This document shows, one piece after another, positions 16,962 to 25,352 of a DNA stretch of 33,146 nucleotides; the first letter of the stretch is position 1, and each line of letters opens with the position of its first letter. The DNA is from an uncultured Butyricicoccus sp. Lineage in GTDB: Bacteria > Bacillota > Clostridia > Oscillospirales > Butyricicoccaceae. The position numbers and the translations under genes were made by a program. The stretch spans positions 1 through 33,146 of the forward strand of contig CALWUF010000001.1 of the NCBI GenBank assembly GCA_944384655.1, read 5' to 3'. Under the pieces are notes generated by a model that was not told the origin of the DNA, did no database searches, and saw nothing but the letters and a program-made list of their open reading frames with translations.

Positions 16962-18200
16962 ATGTTAACCAGTTCTTTCCTCCGCCTGCGCACCGAAGCG
17001 ATGACAATTCTCAGCGGTCTGCGCAACACGGATGTTTTTTCTGTCTATGCGGATACGCTATCTGCGCTGGATGATTGCCCAGCAGCATTTTGCCGCAGCT
17101 ATGCACGTCTATGTCAGTTCCACTATACCCACGGCGATCTCGGCAAATTGTTTGCACGTGAAATTCACTATGATACCAATGTGTTGACACAAAATACTGA
17201 CAAGCCTGTTTGCAATGATGTGCGTGCTGCCGCAGATTTCGACCTGTACACAATCAATACGCTTATTTCCCTCTCAGGTTCAGATTTTCTGGATTTTGCC
17301 CGCCAAATTTACCGCAACTGTACCGATCTATTTGACGCCCTGCCAGGATTCCCCGCAGGTACGCCTCTGCCGTTCGGCAATTGCAACGGTTTACTTCAAA
17401 TGTATCGCAAAAAAGGTTCCGGATATTTCGCCCGAGCCAATGCCTTCACTGTCCGGGACGGCATGCCGCAGCCGATTTCAAATCCCGATCCGGTTCGTCT
17501 GTCCGATCTCAAAGGCTATGCTGTCCAGAAAAAAGCCATCCGCGACAACACATTGTCATTGCTCGCAGGCAAAAACGCCAACAACATTTTGCTCTATGGC
17601 GACAAGGGCTGTGGTAAATCGTCAACAGTAAAGGCAATTGCCAATGAATACGCTGATCGCGGCTTGAAAATTATAGAACTGCCGCTGGATCAAATCAAGC
17701 AGTTCCCAGTGATTTGCTCTATGATTGAACACAGCCCGTTTACGTTTATCCTGTTCCTTGACGACTTGTCATTCAGTACCGAGGACGAACGTTTTGTCGC
17801 TCTCAAAGCATTTATTGAAGGCGGTGTGTCCGGCAAACCACACAATATGGCCATTTATGCGACGTCCAACCGTCGTCATATCATCCGCGAGAGCTTTTCT
17901 GACCGCAATGGCGATGATGTCCATGTACGCGATGCCTTGCAATCCGCTTCCTCCTTGTCCGACCGCTTCGGCATTGAAATTACATTCTCCAATCCGGTCA
18001 AAAATGAATATCTCTATATTGTTGACCGTCTCGCCGAAGACTATGGTCTGGATATCCCGGAGGAGCGTCTCCATCTGCTGGCAGAACGCTTTGCCATCCG
18101 CAGAAATGGTCGTTCTCCCCGCACGGCACGTCAGTTCATCACACATCAACTTGCACTGGAAAACGGTGAACAGCAAGTCGATTGTGAAGATGAAATCTGA
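16962..18200 (+). CDS. DUF815 family AAA+-like ATPase
   Basis: A 412-residue P-loop ATPase of the DUF815 family. The N-terminal ~180 residues are family-specific. The Walker A motif LLYGDKGCGKSS spans about 210-221 and Walker B FILFLDDLSF lies at about 262-271. Sensor-type features follow (IYATSNRRH, then the Arg-rich NGRSPRTARQF). Function is unknown; DUF815 proteins are AAA+-like and common in Clostridia and Proteobacteria. The ATG has a GAGGTG SD. It is the only plus-strand gene in the window, and a single-gene unit ending in a strong bidirectional terminator. It is not linked to its neighbours. Confidence 0.92.
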   Translation: MLTSSFLRLRTEAMTILSGLRNTDVFSVYADTLSALDDCPAAFCRSYARLCQFHYTHGDLGKLFAREIHYDTNVLTQNTDKPVCNDVRAAADFDLYTINTLISLSGSDFLDFARQIYRNCTDLFDALPGFPAGTPLPFGNCNGLLQMYRKKGSGYFARANAFTVRDGMPQPISNPDPVRLSDLKGYAVQKKAIRDNTLSLLAGKNANNILLYGDKGCGKSSTVKAIANEYADRGLKIIELPLDQIKQFPVICSMIEHSPFTFILFLDDLSFSTEDERFVALKAFIEGGVSGKPHNMAIYATSNRRHIIRESFSDRNGDDVHVRDALQSASSLSDRFGIEITFSNPVKNEYLYIVDRLAEDYGLDIPEERLHLLAERFAIRRNGRSPRTARQFITHQLALENGEQQVDCEDEI

Positions 18201-18214
18201 TCGTTTTTTTCCAC

Positions 18215-18251
18215 AAAAATACCGAAGCCATCTATCCGGCTTCGGTATTTT
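18215..18251. terminator. Bidirectional terminator between DUF815 gene and nitroreductase
   Basis: ATACCGAAGCC (18219-18229) pairs perfectly with GGCTTCGGTAT (18238-18248) around an 8-base loop. A-rich and T-rich flanks on both sides give a U-tail in either direction. The two convergent genes share it. Confidence 0.9.
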
Positions 18252-18272
18252 GCTGTTTTCACATACAATACG

Positions 18273-18824
18273 TTACCACTTGTTGAAGCTGCAAATGTCT
18301 TCCATCGGCTTGCGCACCTTTGCACGCGGCTTTTTGTCCTCTGCACTGTAACCAACAGCGAGAACCATACGAACTTCATGTCCCTCAGGTATGCCAAAAG
18401 ATTGTTCCATCTTTGCCTGATCGCACATACCCAGTATACAAGTTCCCAGACCCAGTTCCATCGCCTCATAGCACATGTTCATAGCTGCCATGCCGATATC
18501 GCCCTGTGCAAAGCGCTGCGTGTCGCCATAGTATTCTTTTACCATCGGCATGACCTTTGCAGGCTGCTCAACCAAGGCAATAAATGCCGGCACACGGTCG
18601 CGCCATGGGCATCCAGTTGCACCGCCCTTGACAACCAGCGCATCGCACATCTTTTCTTTTGCCTCCGGCTCATCGATGATGATAAACTTCCACGGCTGTG
18701 CATTGCAGCCGCTCGGGGACAGACGACCCGCTTCGGCAATTTTCAACAACTGTTCCCTCGAAACCGGCTTGTCCTGATAGGCGCGACAACTCTCACGCGC
18801 CTGCAATACCTGCATAAAATCCAT
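18273..18824 (-). CDS. Nitroreductase family FMN protein
   Basis: A 183-residue protein of the nitroreductase superfamily; it likely binds FMN and reduces an electrophilic substrate with NAD(P)H. It starts MDFMQVLQARESCRAY (the usual R-x-S-x-R phosphate-binding element), then RLSPSGCNAQPWKF, and near the C-terminus AMELGLGTCILGMC and MVLAVGY. The GGAGG SD is 8 bases from the ATG. It is transcribed alone from a good promoter (18857-18885), opposite and convergent to the DUF815 gene. The true substrate is unknown. Confidence 0.92.
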   Translation of the reverse strand: MDFMQVLQARESCRAYQDKPVSREQLLKIAEAGRLSPSGCNAQPWKFIIIDEPEAKEKMCDALVVKGGATGCPWRDRVPAFIALVEQPAKVMPMVKEYYGDTQRFAQGDIGMAAMNMCYEAMELGLGTCILGMCDQAKMEQSFGIPEGHEVRMVLAVGYSAEDKKPRAKVRKPMEDICSFNKW

Positions 18825-18856
18825 AGGATATACCTCCTGATTGTGTTCTTTGCTTC

Positions 18857-18885
18857 ATTATAGCAAACCATACAAACTATGGCAA
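18857..18885 (-). promoter_or_regulatory. Promoter of the nitroreductase gene
   Basis: Minus strand: TTGCCA (18885-18880), 17-base spacer, TATAAT (18862-18857), with TGC before the -10 as an extended element. It abuts the T-tract of the terminator for the upstream gene. Confidence 0.7.
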
Positions 18886-18887
18886 GC

Positions 18888-18923
18888 AAAGAAAACCACC
18901 CGCCATGTTATGACCATGACGGG
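18888..18923 (-). terminator. Terminator after the secreted protein gene
   Basis: Minus strand CCCGTCATG (18923-18915), 7-base loop, CATGGCGGG (18907-18899) with one G-U pair, followed by TGGTTTTCTTT. It lies about 30 bases after the stop at 18955. Confidence 0.8.
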
Positions 18924-18954
18924 CAGTACAGAAATATGGGATGAATTTTCGTTT

Positions 18955-19473
18955 TTATGCGTCAACCAGCTCAATGGAATACGTCATGCTGCCAGTATAG
19001 GTAACGCCCTTTTTGATAGAAGAAGATCCCTCCAAAACCGGCTTAACCGTAAAGGTTTCCGTGCCGTTTTCTGTAAACGAAGCGACTTCCTTACCGACTG
19101 CAACAATGTCCTGACCTGCATTGGACTCAATGACAGAACCGTCATCCATGATAAACTGATAACGCAAAGACGCATTGCCGCCGCTTTCCGTCTTTCCTTC
19201 CAGTACCATCTGGTCACGATATGCACTCGTTCCGGCAATTGTCACCGAAACCTTTTGTCCATCCAGATAAGCAACATCCTCTGCTGTAATGCTCATCTCT
19301 GTGCCCTCCTGGGTCAGGGTAACACTATCCGGGATAGACACGGTGTAAGTCGGATCATTTTTGTACTCAAATGTAAAATCAGTGGATGCTTCCGTCGCCA
19401 ATGACTGCATGGATACGCCAGCACACATTGCGCACGCCATTGCCAGCGCACCGATTTTTTTCATCCTTTTCAT
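18955..19473 (-). CDS. Secreted beta-rich protein, unknown function
   Basis: A 172-residue protein with a clear signal peptide (MKRMKKIGALAMACAMCAG, cleavage probably just after LATEA near residue 29). The mature part is rich in Thr, Ser and Val and likely all-beta: YTVSIPDSVTLTQEGTEMSI, KVSVTIAGTSAYRDQ, then a C-terminal TGSMTYSIELVDA. It lacks an LPXTG motif or membrane anchor. The pattern resembles small Ig-like/WxL-type surface proteins of Firmicutes, but I do not recognise a named family. It has a GGAGG SD and lies 68 bases after the anchored-protein gene, so the two form an operon. It ends in a terminator. Confidence 0.8.
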   Translation of the reverse strand: MKRMKKIGALAMACAMCAGVSMQSLATEASTDFTFEYKNDPTYTVSIPDSVTLTQEGTEMSITAEDVAYLDGQKVSVTIAGTSAYRDQMVLEGKTESGGNASLRYQFIMDDGSVIESNAGQDIVAVGKEVASFTENGTETFTVKPVLEGSSSIKKGVTYTGSMTYSIELVDA

Positions 19474-19541
19474 TTGTTTTCCTCCTGTTGCAATTTGAGA
19501 AAGATTGTATTACTTCAACACCTCATCGGTGATGAATTCTT

Positions 19542-20030
19542 TTATCCCACCTGTAAATCGCACTTTACGACGGCATTGTTGAGCGCCATTTCAGTCTCCA
19601 AATCATAGGTAGAAATTGTAATATACAGTGTATGTTCGCCAGCCTGCGGCGCTTCCGAAAGTTTGACCTCAGAGATTGCCTTGCCCGGTTCGACGTATCC
19701 GGATTCATATAACACCGTATCGTCGTCAATGGACAGGGAAAATACAAAATAACAGGTATTTTCTTTGGGATTGTACAATGTAATCGACTGTTCCCTACTG
19801 CCAGACGCAAAGTAAATTGTCCCATATCCCGGGATTTTAATACCGGATGTATCATCCTGTGGCGTTACGCCAGAAGCATCCCATTCCTCCGCATTTTCAT
19901 CCAATTGATAGGACATACCGGCATTGTTGTTCTCCTCTTGCGTATGAAAAACATGCCATAGAATACCGATTGCCAACGCCAGCCCAACTGTAATGATGAT
20001 ACCAAGGACAATATATTTTGACTTTTTCAA
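19542..20030 (-). CDS. Membrane-anchored extracellular protein, unknown function
   Basis: A 162-residue protein with an N-terminal membrane anchor (about residues 4-28, KSKYIVLGIIITVGLALAI) and a beta-rich outer domain containing IKIPGYGTIYFASGSREQSI, NPKENTCYFVFSLSI and GYVEPGKAI. I do not recognise a named family. The frame extends to a GTG at 20042, but this lies inside the GAGGTG that serves as the SD, so the TTG at 20030 (9 bases after the SD) giving MKKSKYIV is preferred; the GTG remains possible. It is the first gene of a two-gene operon with the secreted protein. Confidence 0.75.
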   Translation of the reverse strand: MKKSKYIVLGIIITVGLALAIGILWHVFHTQEENNNAGMSYQLDENAEEWDASGVTPQDDTSGIKIPGYGTIYFASGSREQSITLYNPKENTCYFVFSLSIDDDTVLYESGYVEPGKAISEVKLSEAPQAGEHTLYITISTYDLETEMALNNAVVKCDLQVG

Positions 20031-20069
20031 ATTTTTACGCACCTCATCCTATTTGCCTTTTTCAATTTT

Positions 20070-20125
20070 ATTATACAAATTCGTATGTAAAATTATCTAC
20101 CAAGTAATGGCAAAGCCTATGTAAA
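20070..20125 (-). promoter_or_regulatory. Promoter region of the surface-protein operon with repeated TTTACATA
   Basis: Minus strand TATAAT at 20075-20070, with no good -35 at the usual distance. Upstream, TTTACATA occurs twice, starting at 20125 and 20091 (34 bases apart). The same 8-mer occurs upstream of the two-component genes at 29187. Weak -35 plus repeats suggests an activator-dependent promoter; inference only. Confidence 0.4.
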
Positions 20126-20130
20126 GTGCA

Positions 20131-20160
20131 TAAAAAAAGACCGGCATTTTGCCGATCTTT
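20131..20160 (-). terminator. Terminator after the macro-domain gene
   Basis: Minus strand AAGATCGGC (20159-20151), 5-base loop, GCCGGTCTT (20145-20137) with one G-U pair, then a run of seven Ts. It begins 9 bases after the macro gene stop. Confidence 0.9.
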
Positions 20161-20168
20161 TCTGTTGC

Positions 20169-20687
20169 TCAATTCAGAAATTCCTGTGCTGCCGCATCAT
20201 ATGCCCAGTGCGTATTGGCATCAAAACATACCATCGTCACGCACTCCATATCCGGGTGCTCATCGAGAAAATCCAGGATCGTGCGTACTGCGATGCGCGC
20301 CGCCTGTTCCAATGGAAAACGATACACACCCGTACTGATCGACGGAAATGCCACTGTGCGGCACCCATTTTCCCAGGCGACAGTCAAGCTGTTTCGATAG
20401 CTGTTTTCCAATAGCTGCGCTTCTCCGTTATGCCCACCGCGCCAAATCGGTCCCGGCGTATGTATGACATACTTTGCAGGCAGCCGATAGCCACGTGTGA
20501 TCTTTGCCTCGCCGGTTTGGCAACCGTGAAGGGTACGGCATTCCGCCAACAGTTCTGGTCCCGCAGCTCGATGGATGGCGCCGTCTACACCTCCGCCGCC
20601 CAGAAGGGATGTGTTCGCCGCATTGACAATCGCATCGACGGCATACGTGGTAATATCTCCCTGTTCAATAAAAAACCGCTGTTTCAT
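20169..20687 (-). CDS. Macro domain protein, probable O-acetyl-ADP-ribose deacetylase
   Basis: A 172-residue single macro domain of the MacroD/YmdB type, which hydrolyses O-acetyl-ADP-ribose and can remove mono-ADP-ribose. The ADP-ribose pocket motifs are present: [34 protein letters not shown] (motif at about residues 10-43, key Asn, Asp and Gly run), then YVIHTPGP and [12 protein letters not shown]. It has an AGGAGG SD and its own promoter (20740-20769) and terminator, so it is a single-gene unit. No partner ADP-ribosyltransferase was seen in this window. Confidence 0.92.
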   Translation of the reverse strand: MKQRFFIEQGDITTYAVDAIVNAANTSLLGGGGVDGAIHRAAGPELLAECRTLHGCQTGEAKITRGYRLPAKYVIHTPGPIWRGGHNGEAQLLENSYRNSLTVAWENGCRTVAFPSISTGVYRFPLEQAARIAVRTILDFLDEHPDMECVTMVCFDANTHWAYDAAAQEFLN

Positions 20688-20739
20688 ATTGTCCTCCTGT
20701 CAGTGATTGGTCGATCTGGAAAGCTGTGCTGTGTCCCTT

Positions 20740-20769
20740 ATTTTACCATAAGCAGCACCATCCTGTCAG
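20740..20769 (-). promoter_or_regulatory. Candidate promoter of the macro-domain gene
   Basis: Minus strand: CTGACA (20769-20764), 18-base spacer, TAAAAT (20745-20740), with TGG before the -10 as an extended element. By eye only. Confidence 0.5.
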
Positions 20770-20787
20770 CAAATTCTGTCAAAGAGC

Positions 20788-20824
20788 ATAAAACCGATGC
20801 AGAACTTGCCCGCACCGGTTTTAT
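20788..20824 (-). terminator. Terminator after the acyl-CoA dehydratase activase operon
   Basis: ATAAAACCG (20788-20796) pairs with CGGTTTTAT (20816-20824) around a 19-base loop. It begins about 11 bases after the stop at 20835. It is symmetric and could work in both directions, though only the minus side has an upstream gene. Confidence 0.7.
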
Positions 20825-20834
20825 TTCTTTGCAT

Positions 20835-22091
20835 TTATTTTGCAGCGGACAACATCAATTTGATGCGGTTCTCCTGATTGATGCGGGATGCACCTGGATC
20901 ATAATCAACACTGACAATGTTTGCCTGCGGATACGCCGCGCGGATCTTGCGGATCATGCCCTTGCCTGCGATATGGTTCGGCAAACAGCCGAACGGCTGG
21001 GTTAGGACGATATTGGGTACTCCTTCTTCGATCAACTCGACCATTTCGGCAGGCAACAGCCACCCCTCGCCCATCTTCACGCCCGGGCTGATGATCTTCT
21101 GCGACAGTTTGCGTACCCTGTCAAATTCCATAGGCGGTCGGAAATGCCCGTCGCGCTGAATGACGCGGATCATATCTTTCTGCTTATCCAACAGGAAACG
21201 GTATACCATCTGCATTACAGCCGCATTGCTCGCATTGCGCCCGTATAGATTGAAGTCGATGATGCCGTTATAGATACAATACAGGCAGAAATCCAACAGT
21301 CCCGGCAATACCGGTTCTGTACCCTCACTCAACAGGAACTTTTCCAAATTATTGTTTCCAAGCGGCGAAAATTTGACATAGATCTCACCGACAATACCAA
21401 CTTTTTTCTTCGAGCCAAAATCTTTCAGCTCAATCTGTGCAAAGCGCTTACATACGAGGAAATACAGCATCTTTACCTGTTTGTAGCGGATAAATTTATC
21501 TCCCGCGAAATCGCGCGAAATTTTGCGCACCAGATCGTCAACCGCCTTGTCGCAATCCCCTTTGTGCACCTCATAGGGGCGGCACTGGTTATGGATCTGC
21601 ATGATAAAATCTCCCAGTAATACGCCATATGCTACTTGGATCAGCGCCTTTGGCGTCAACTTGAAGCCTGGATTTGTATCTTTCTCCAGACCGGAAAAAT
21701 TGACGGAAATAACCGGGATATAACCAAATCCACTCTTAATGAGCGCTTTTCGCAACAGATGGATATAATTGGAGGCTCGACAACCGCCGCCGGTCTGTGT
21801 CAGCATCAAAGCAACCTTGTGGGTGTCATATTTGCCCGATTCCAGCGCATCGATGAACTGCCCAATGACAAGGAGCGCCGGATAACAGGTGTCATTATGT
21901 ACGTTTTTGAGTCCGCATTCTGCGATATTTGGTCCCTCTGTCTCCAGCACTTCCATGTGATAACCATAGTTTTCCATGATTGCGGTAACCAATTTAAACT
22001 GAACCGGCAACATGTTCGGTATCAGGATAGTATAATCCTTTTTCATTTCCTCCGTAAACGGAACATACGGTAGTTTACGATCTTCCGGCAT
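20835..22091 (-). CDS. Acyl-CoA dehydratase activase-related protein, C-terminal part (COG3581-like)
   Basis: A 418-residue protein matching the C-terminal third of the long activase-like proteins of Clostridia (COG3581/YjiM-related). Recognisable features are LTQTGGGCRASNYIHLLRKAL, HNDTCYPALLVIGQFIDALESG and near the end TQPFGCLPNHIAGKGMIRKI, with Cys positions that could hold an Fe-S cluster. The ATG has an exceptionally strong SD (GAGGAGGGGAG) inside the previous gene and overlaps it by 17 bases. The two proteins together (988+418) are close to the ~1400 residues of the fused form. Substrate unknown. Confidence 0.88.
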   Translation of the reverse strand: MPEDRKLPYVPFTEEMKKDYTILIPNMLPVQFKLVTAIMENYGYHMEVLETEGPNIAECGLKNVHNDTCYPALLVIGQFIDALESGKYDTHKVALMLTQTGGGCRASNYIHLLRKALIKSGFGYIPVISVNFSGLEKDTNPGFKLTPKALIQVAYGVLLGDFIMQIHNQCRPYEVHKGDCDKAVDDLVRKISRDFAGDKFIRYKQVKMLYFLVCKRFAQIELKDFGSKKKVGIVGEIYVKFSPLGNNNLEKFLLSEGTEPVLPGLLDFCLYCIYNGIIDFNLYGRNASNAAVMQMVYRFLLDKQKDMIRVIQRDGHFRPPMEFDRVRKLSQKIISPGVKMGEGWLLPAEMVELIEEGVPNIVLTQPFGCLPNHIAGKGMIRKIRAAYPQANIVSVDYDPGASRINQENRIKLMLSAAK

Positions 22092-25041
22092 TCTTTCTCC
22101 CCTCCTCTACGGCTGCAATCATACTGCGGATGCGGATTTTTGCCGCACCGAGATTGTTAATTTCATCAATTTTTAACTGTGTATAGATTTTTCCGCCATC
22201 TTCTGTAATGGCACGCATTTCATCTGTCGTAATCGCATCAATGCCACAGCCGAATGAAACCAATTGAATCAACTGTGCGTTGGGTCTGTGTACTGCCCAA
22301 TTTGCCGCGGCATACATACGGGAATGATAGGTCCACTGATTGAGGACATTGACAACCGGCATATCACTCTGTGGCGCAACAGCATCTTCCGATACAATAA
22401 CCATGCCGTAAGACTGTATCAGGCGGTCAATGCCATGGTTGATCTCCGGATCAATATGATAAGGACGACCTGCAAGCACTGCAATATCCAATCCATGCTC
22501 ATCTGCATAAGCAATGGCCTTTTTGCCCTCTGCGGCGATGTCCGCATAATAACGGTCCAACTCCGCATACGCCGCAAGCGCTGCTTCTTTTACCATACGC
22601 TTGTTGATGTGCTTATATTTTTTGGAGAACAACGCACTGGCAGATTTGATGAAATCCTTTTGCCGTCCCAATTCATAATATGGCATCATGAAATCTACGC
22701 CCTTGAGATGGTTCATATTGGCAATCAACAGCTCCGGATAATAGGCAACAACCGGACAGTTATAACAGTTATCTGTGCGATGTTCATCCAGATTGTATGT
22801 CATGCACGGATAGAAAATCGCATCAATCCCCTTACTCAGCAGGTTTTCAATATGTCCATGCATCAACTTGGCCGGATAACAAACGGTATCTGACGGGATG
22901 GAATTTTGTCCCTGTGCATACATCGCGCGTGTGGACACGTCTGACAGCACAACCTCAAACCCCAGTTTTGTGAGAAAAGTATGCCAAAACGGCAGCAATT
23001 CAAACATATTCAAGCCGAATGGGATGCCAATGCGCGCAACGCCCGGTTTGCTCTTTTCACAGTACTCCAACAAACGATTGAGTTTGTATTCATATAGATT
23101 TGGCAACTTGAGTTTGTCTCCGCCCCCCAGCGGACGCTCACAGCGATTGCCAGAAATAAATTTACGTCCGCCCGGAAACATGGATATTGTCAGCGAACAG
23201 TGATTGGTACACAGACCGCATTTGACAATATTGGTCTTATGTGAAAAATGCTCCAATTCGTCGCGGGAAATCAGCGTGGATGCTTCACCACCATTGGCTT
23301 TTGCATGCAGCGCCGCACCGTATGCACCCATCAACCCGGAAATTGCCGGACGGGTGACATTTCGTCCGATTTCCATCTCAAAGGAACGCAAAATCGCATC
23401 ATTGAGAAATGTACCGCCCTGCACCACGATATGTTTTCCCAAATCATCGGGCGAATGCGCACGAATGACCTTATACAATGCATTTTTGACGACACTCACC
23501 GACAAACCGGCAGAAATTGCGTCAATACCTGCACCATCTTTTTGTGCCTGTTTGACGGACGAATTCATAAAAACTGTACAACGTGAACCGAGGTCAATCG
23601 GATGCTCTGCAAACAGACCCAAATGGCAAAATTCTTCGATGCTGTATCCCATCGAACGCGCAAATGTCTCAATAAATGAACCGCAGCCGGAAGAACATGC
23701 CTCATTCAGAGAAATATTGTCGATACAATTGTTTGCAATTTTAAAACACTTGATATCCTGACCGCCGATATCAATGATGAAATCGACATCCGGCTCAAAA
23801 TGACGTGCTGCCCTGAAGTGTGCCATCGTCTCAACGAGACCAAAATCTACACCGAATGCATTGAGAATCAGCGCCTCACCGTAGCCCGTGACCGCAGAGC
23901 CGACAATCTGAATGCGGTCGCCACACAGATCATATAACTTCAACAACTGTTCCCGTACGACATCAACCGGATTACCTTTGTTTGGACTGTAATAATTGTA
24001 TAACATCTGACAGTCCTCACCGATGAGGACAAGTTTGGTGGTGGTAGAACCACAATCAATGCCAAGATATGCCTTACCGCTATATACAGTTACGTTCTCG
24101 CGCATAATGTCACTGCAATTGTGGCGATGACGGAATTCTGCATATGCCTGTTCATCCCGGAACAATGGATCCAATGTCGCGGTTTTTATCGGCTCACCCG
24201 CGGTCTTTTCCAATGTATCCAGCAGTTCATCATAGGTGTAGATACGCCCATTGGTGTCCTTTGCATAACATGCCGCACCCGCCGCAATGGCATATGGCGC
24301 AATTTTCGGAAAATGTGCATGTTCATCCGATAATTGCAGCGTTTCCTGGAAGCGTTTTTGCAGACCTTTAAAAAAGAACAGCGGTCCACCAAGGAACAGC
24401 ACATCACCCTCAATTTCACGTCCCTGTGCCAATCCGGTCAGTGTCTGGTTGACAACTGCCTGAAAGATCGACGCTGCCACGTCTTCTTTGCGTGCGCCCT
24501 CATTGAGCAATGGCTGGATATCACTCTTGGCAAACACGCCACAACGCGAAGCAATTGTATAGATGCGCTCTGCATTCAGCGACAGACGATCCAATTCATC
24601 GGGTTGGACGTCGAGCAGGACTGCCATTTGGTCAATAAAAGCACCTGTACCACCGGCACAGGAGCCATTCATCCGTTCTTCCAACTGCCCAGTCAGGAAG
24701 ACAATTTTCGCGTCTTCACCGCCGAGTTCAATCACAACGTCCGCCTTGGGCACAAATGTACCGACGCACTTGCGCGTTGCAAAGACTTCTTGAACAAAAT
24801 CGACGCCGCTCGCTTTTGCCACGCCCAGACCGGCAGAACCGGTAATCGCCGCCCGGATGTCCGCATTGCCGATCACCTGTTTTGCATCGCGCAGCATTTC
24901 ACACGCCTTCTCACGTACTTTGGAGAAATGACGCTCATATTTTTGATACAAAATTTCCAAACGACCGGTTTTCTGATTTTCCCCGGTCGCAACAAGTTTG
25001 ACTGTAGTAGATCCGATGTCAATTCCTAAATACACATTCAT
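22075..25041 (-). CDS. Acyl-CoA dehydratase activase-like protein with tandem BadF/BcrA ATPase domains and DUF2229
   Basis: A 988-residue protein with two ASKHA ATPase domains: one at about 1-260 (YLGIDIGSTTVKLV, then GSCAGGTGAFIDQMA with the cluster Cys) and one at about 325-590 (YLGIDCGSTTTKLV, then EACSSGCGSFIETFA). A DUF2229-type region follows (about 625-900), with CGLCTNHC and GNRCERP, likely Fe-S ligands. Activases of this type use ATP to inject an electron into 2-hydroxyacyl-CoA dehydratases; no dehydratase genes are in this window. The frame opens upstream to 25092, but the ATG at 25041 has an AAGGA SD and a normal N-terminus. Promoter at 25113-25141. Confidence 0.93.
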   Translation of the reverse strand: MNVYLGIDIGSTTVKLVATGENQKTGRLEILYQKYERHFSKVREKACEMLRDAKQVIGNADIRAAITGSAGLGVAKASGVDFVQEVFATRKCVGTFVPKADVVIELGGEDAKIVFLTGQLEERMNGSCAGGTGAFIDQMAVLLDVQPDELDRLSLNAERIYTIASRCGVFAKSDIQPLLNEGARKEDVAASIFQAVVNQTLTGLAQGREIEGDVLFLGGPLFFFKGLQKRFQETLQLSDEHAHFPKIAPYAIAAGAACYAKDTNGRIYTYDELLDTLEKTAGEPIKTATLDPLFRDEQAYAEFRHRHNCSDIMRENVTVYSGKAYLGIDCGSTTTKLVLIGEDCQMLYNYYSPNKGNPVDVVREQLLKLYDLCGDRIQIVGSAVTGYGEALILNAFGVDFGLVETMAHFRAARHFEPDVDFIIDIGGQDIKCFKIANNCIDNISLNEACSSGCGSFIETFARSMGYSIEEFCHLGLFAEHPIDLGSRCTVFMNSSVKQAQKDGAGIDAISAGLSVSVVKNALYKVIRAHSPDDLGKHIVVQGGTFLNDAILRSFEMEIGRNVTRPAISGLMGAYGAALHAKANGGEASTLISRDELEHFSHKTNIVKCGLCTNHCSLTISMFPGGRKFISGNRCERPLGGGDKLKLPNLYEYKLNRLLEYCEKSKPGVARIGIPFGLNMFELLPFWHTFLTKLGFEVVLSDVSTRAMYAQGQNSIPSDTVCYPAKLMHGHIENLLSKGIDAIFYPCMTYNLDEHRTDNCYNCPVVAYYPELLIANMNHLKGVDFMMPYYELGRQKDFIKSASALFSKKYKHINKRMVKEAALAAYAELDRYYADIAAEGKKAIAYADEHGLDIAVLAGRPYHIDPEINHGIDRLIQSYGMVIVSEDAVAPQSDMPVVNVLNQWTYHSRMYAAANWAVHRPNAQLIQLVSFGCGIDAITTDEMRAITEDGGKIYTQLKIDEINNLGAAKIRIRSMIAAVEEGRKNAGRS

Positions 25042-25112
25042 ACAATATCCTTTTCCAACTTCCGTCCTCCAACGGAACGGCAAATAAAACACTATAGAAT
25101 ACTATCGTCATT

Positions 25113-25141
25113 ATCTTAGCGATTCCGAACGCAATAGTCAA
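25113..25141 (-). promoter_or_regulatory. Promoter of the activase operon within an inverted repeat
   Basis: Minus strand: TTGACT (25141-25136), 17-base spacer, TAAGAT (25118-25113). The -10 is inside one arm (ATCTTAGCG on plus) of a 9-bp inverted repeat; the other arm, CGCTAAGAT, is at 25160-25168. An operator is possible. Confidence 0.6.
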
Positions 25142-25260
25142 TAATTCTTCGAATTCTCGCGCTAAGATTTTGTTTTTTTTACAGAATTGAAACACTTTCC
25201 TACCCAATTTTTAAAAACGTACAACGGCGTCAACCATCAATGCGACATTCTCACTCATTC

Positions 25261-25309
25261 CAATCCGGGGATCGACCGTCTGCCTATTGCGCGATCGATC
25301 CCCGGATTG
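25261..25309. repeat. 15-bp perfect inverted repeat
   Basis: CAATCCGGGGATCGA at 25261-25275 is matched by TCGATCCCCGGATTG at 25295-25309, loop of 19. It lies about 43 bases after the stop of the membrane-protein gene at 25353 and may be its terminator hairpin, but it has no T-tract on the minus strand. The core GATCCCCGGA also occurs at 29201-29248. Confidence 0.7.
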
Positions 25310-25352
25310 TTTCACAGTACATACCTGCATTCGATGAGCCGCCGACCAGTGA

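Larger units (their letters stand above)
25042..25352. other. Intergenic region with promoter and two inverted repeats
   Basis: No convincing gene in these ~310 bases. It holds the activase promoter (25113-25141), a 9-bp inverted repeat spanning it (25113-25121 with 25160-25168) and a 15-bp perfect inverted repeat (25261-25275 with 25295-25309). Confidence 0.6.

Noticed and set aside
22075..22091. Frameshift or pseudogene at the activase junction
   Set aside because: The second gene has a very strong SD and a proper start at a natural domain boundary, so it looks like two intact genes.
25113..25180. Plus-strand terminator (9-bp inverted repeat followed by T-run)
   Set aside because: No plus-strand gene precedes it, the loop is 38 bases long, and the arms overlap a minus-strand promoter.
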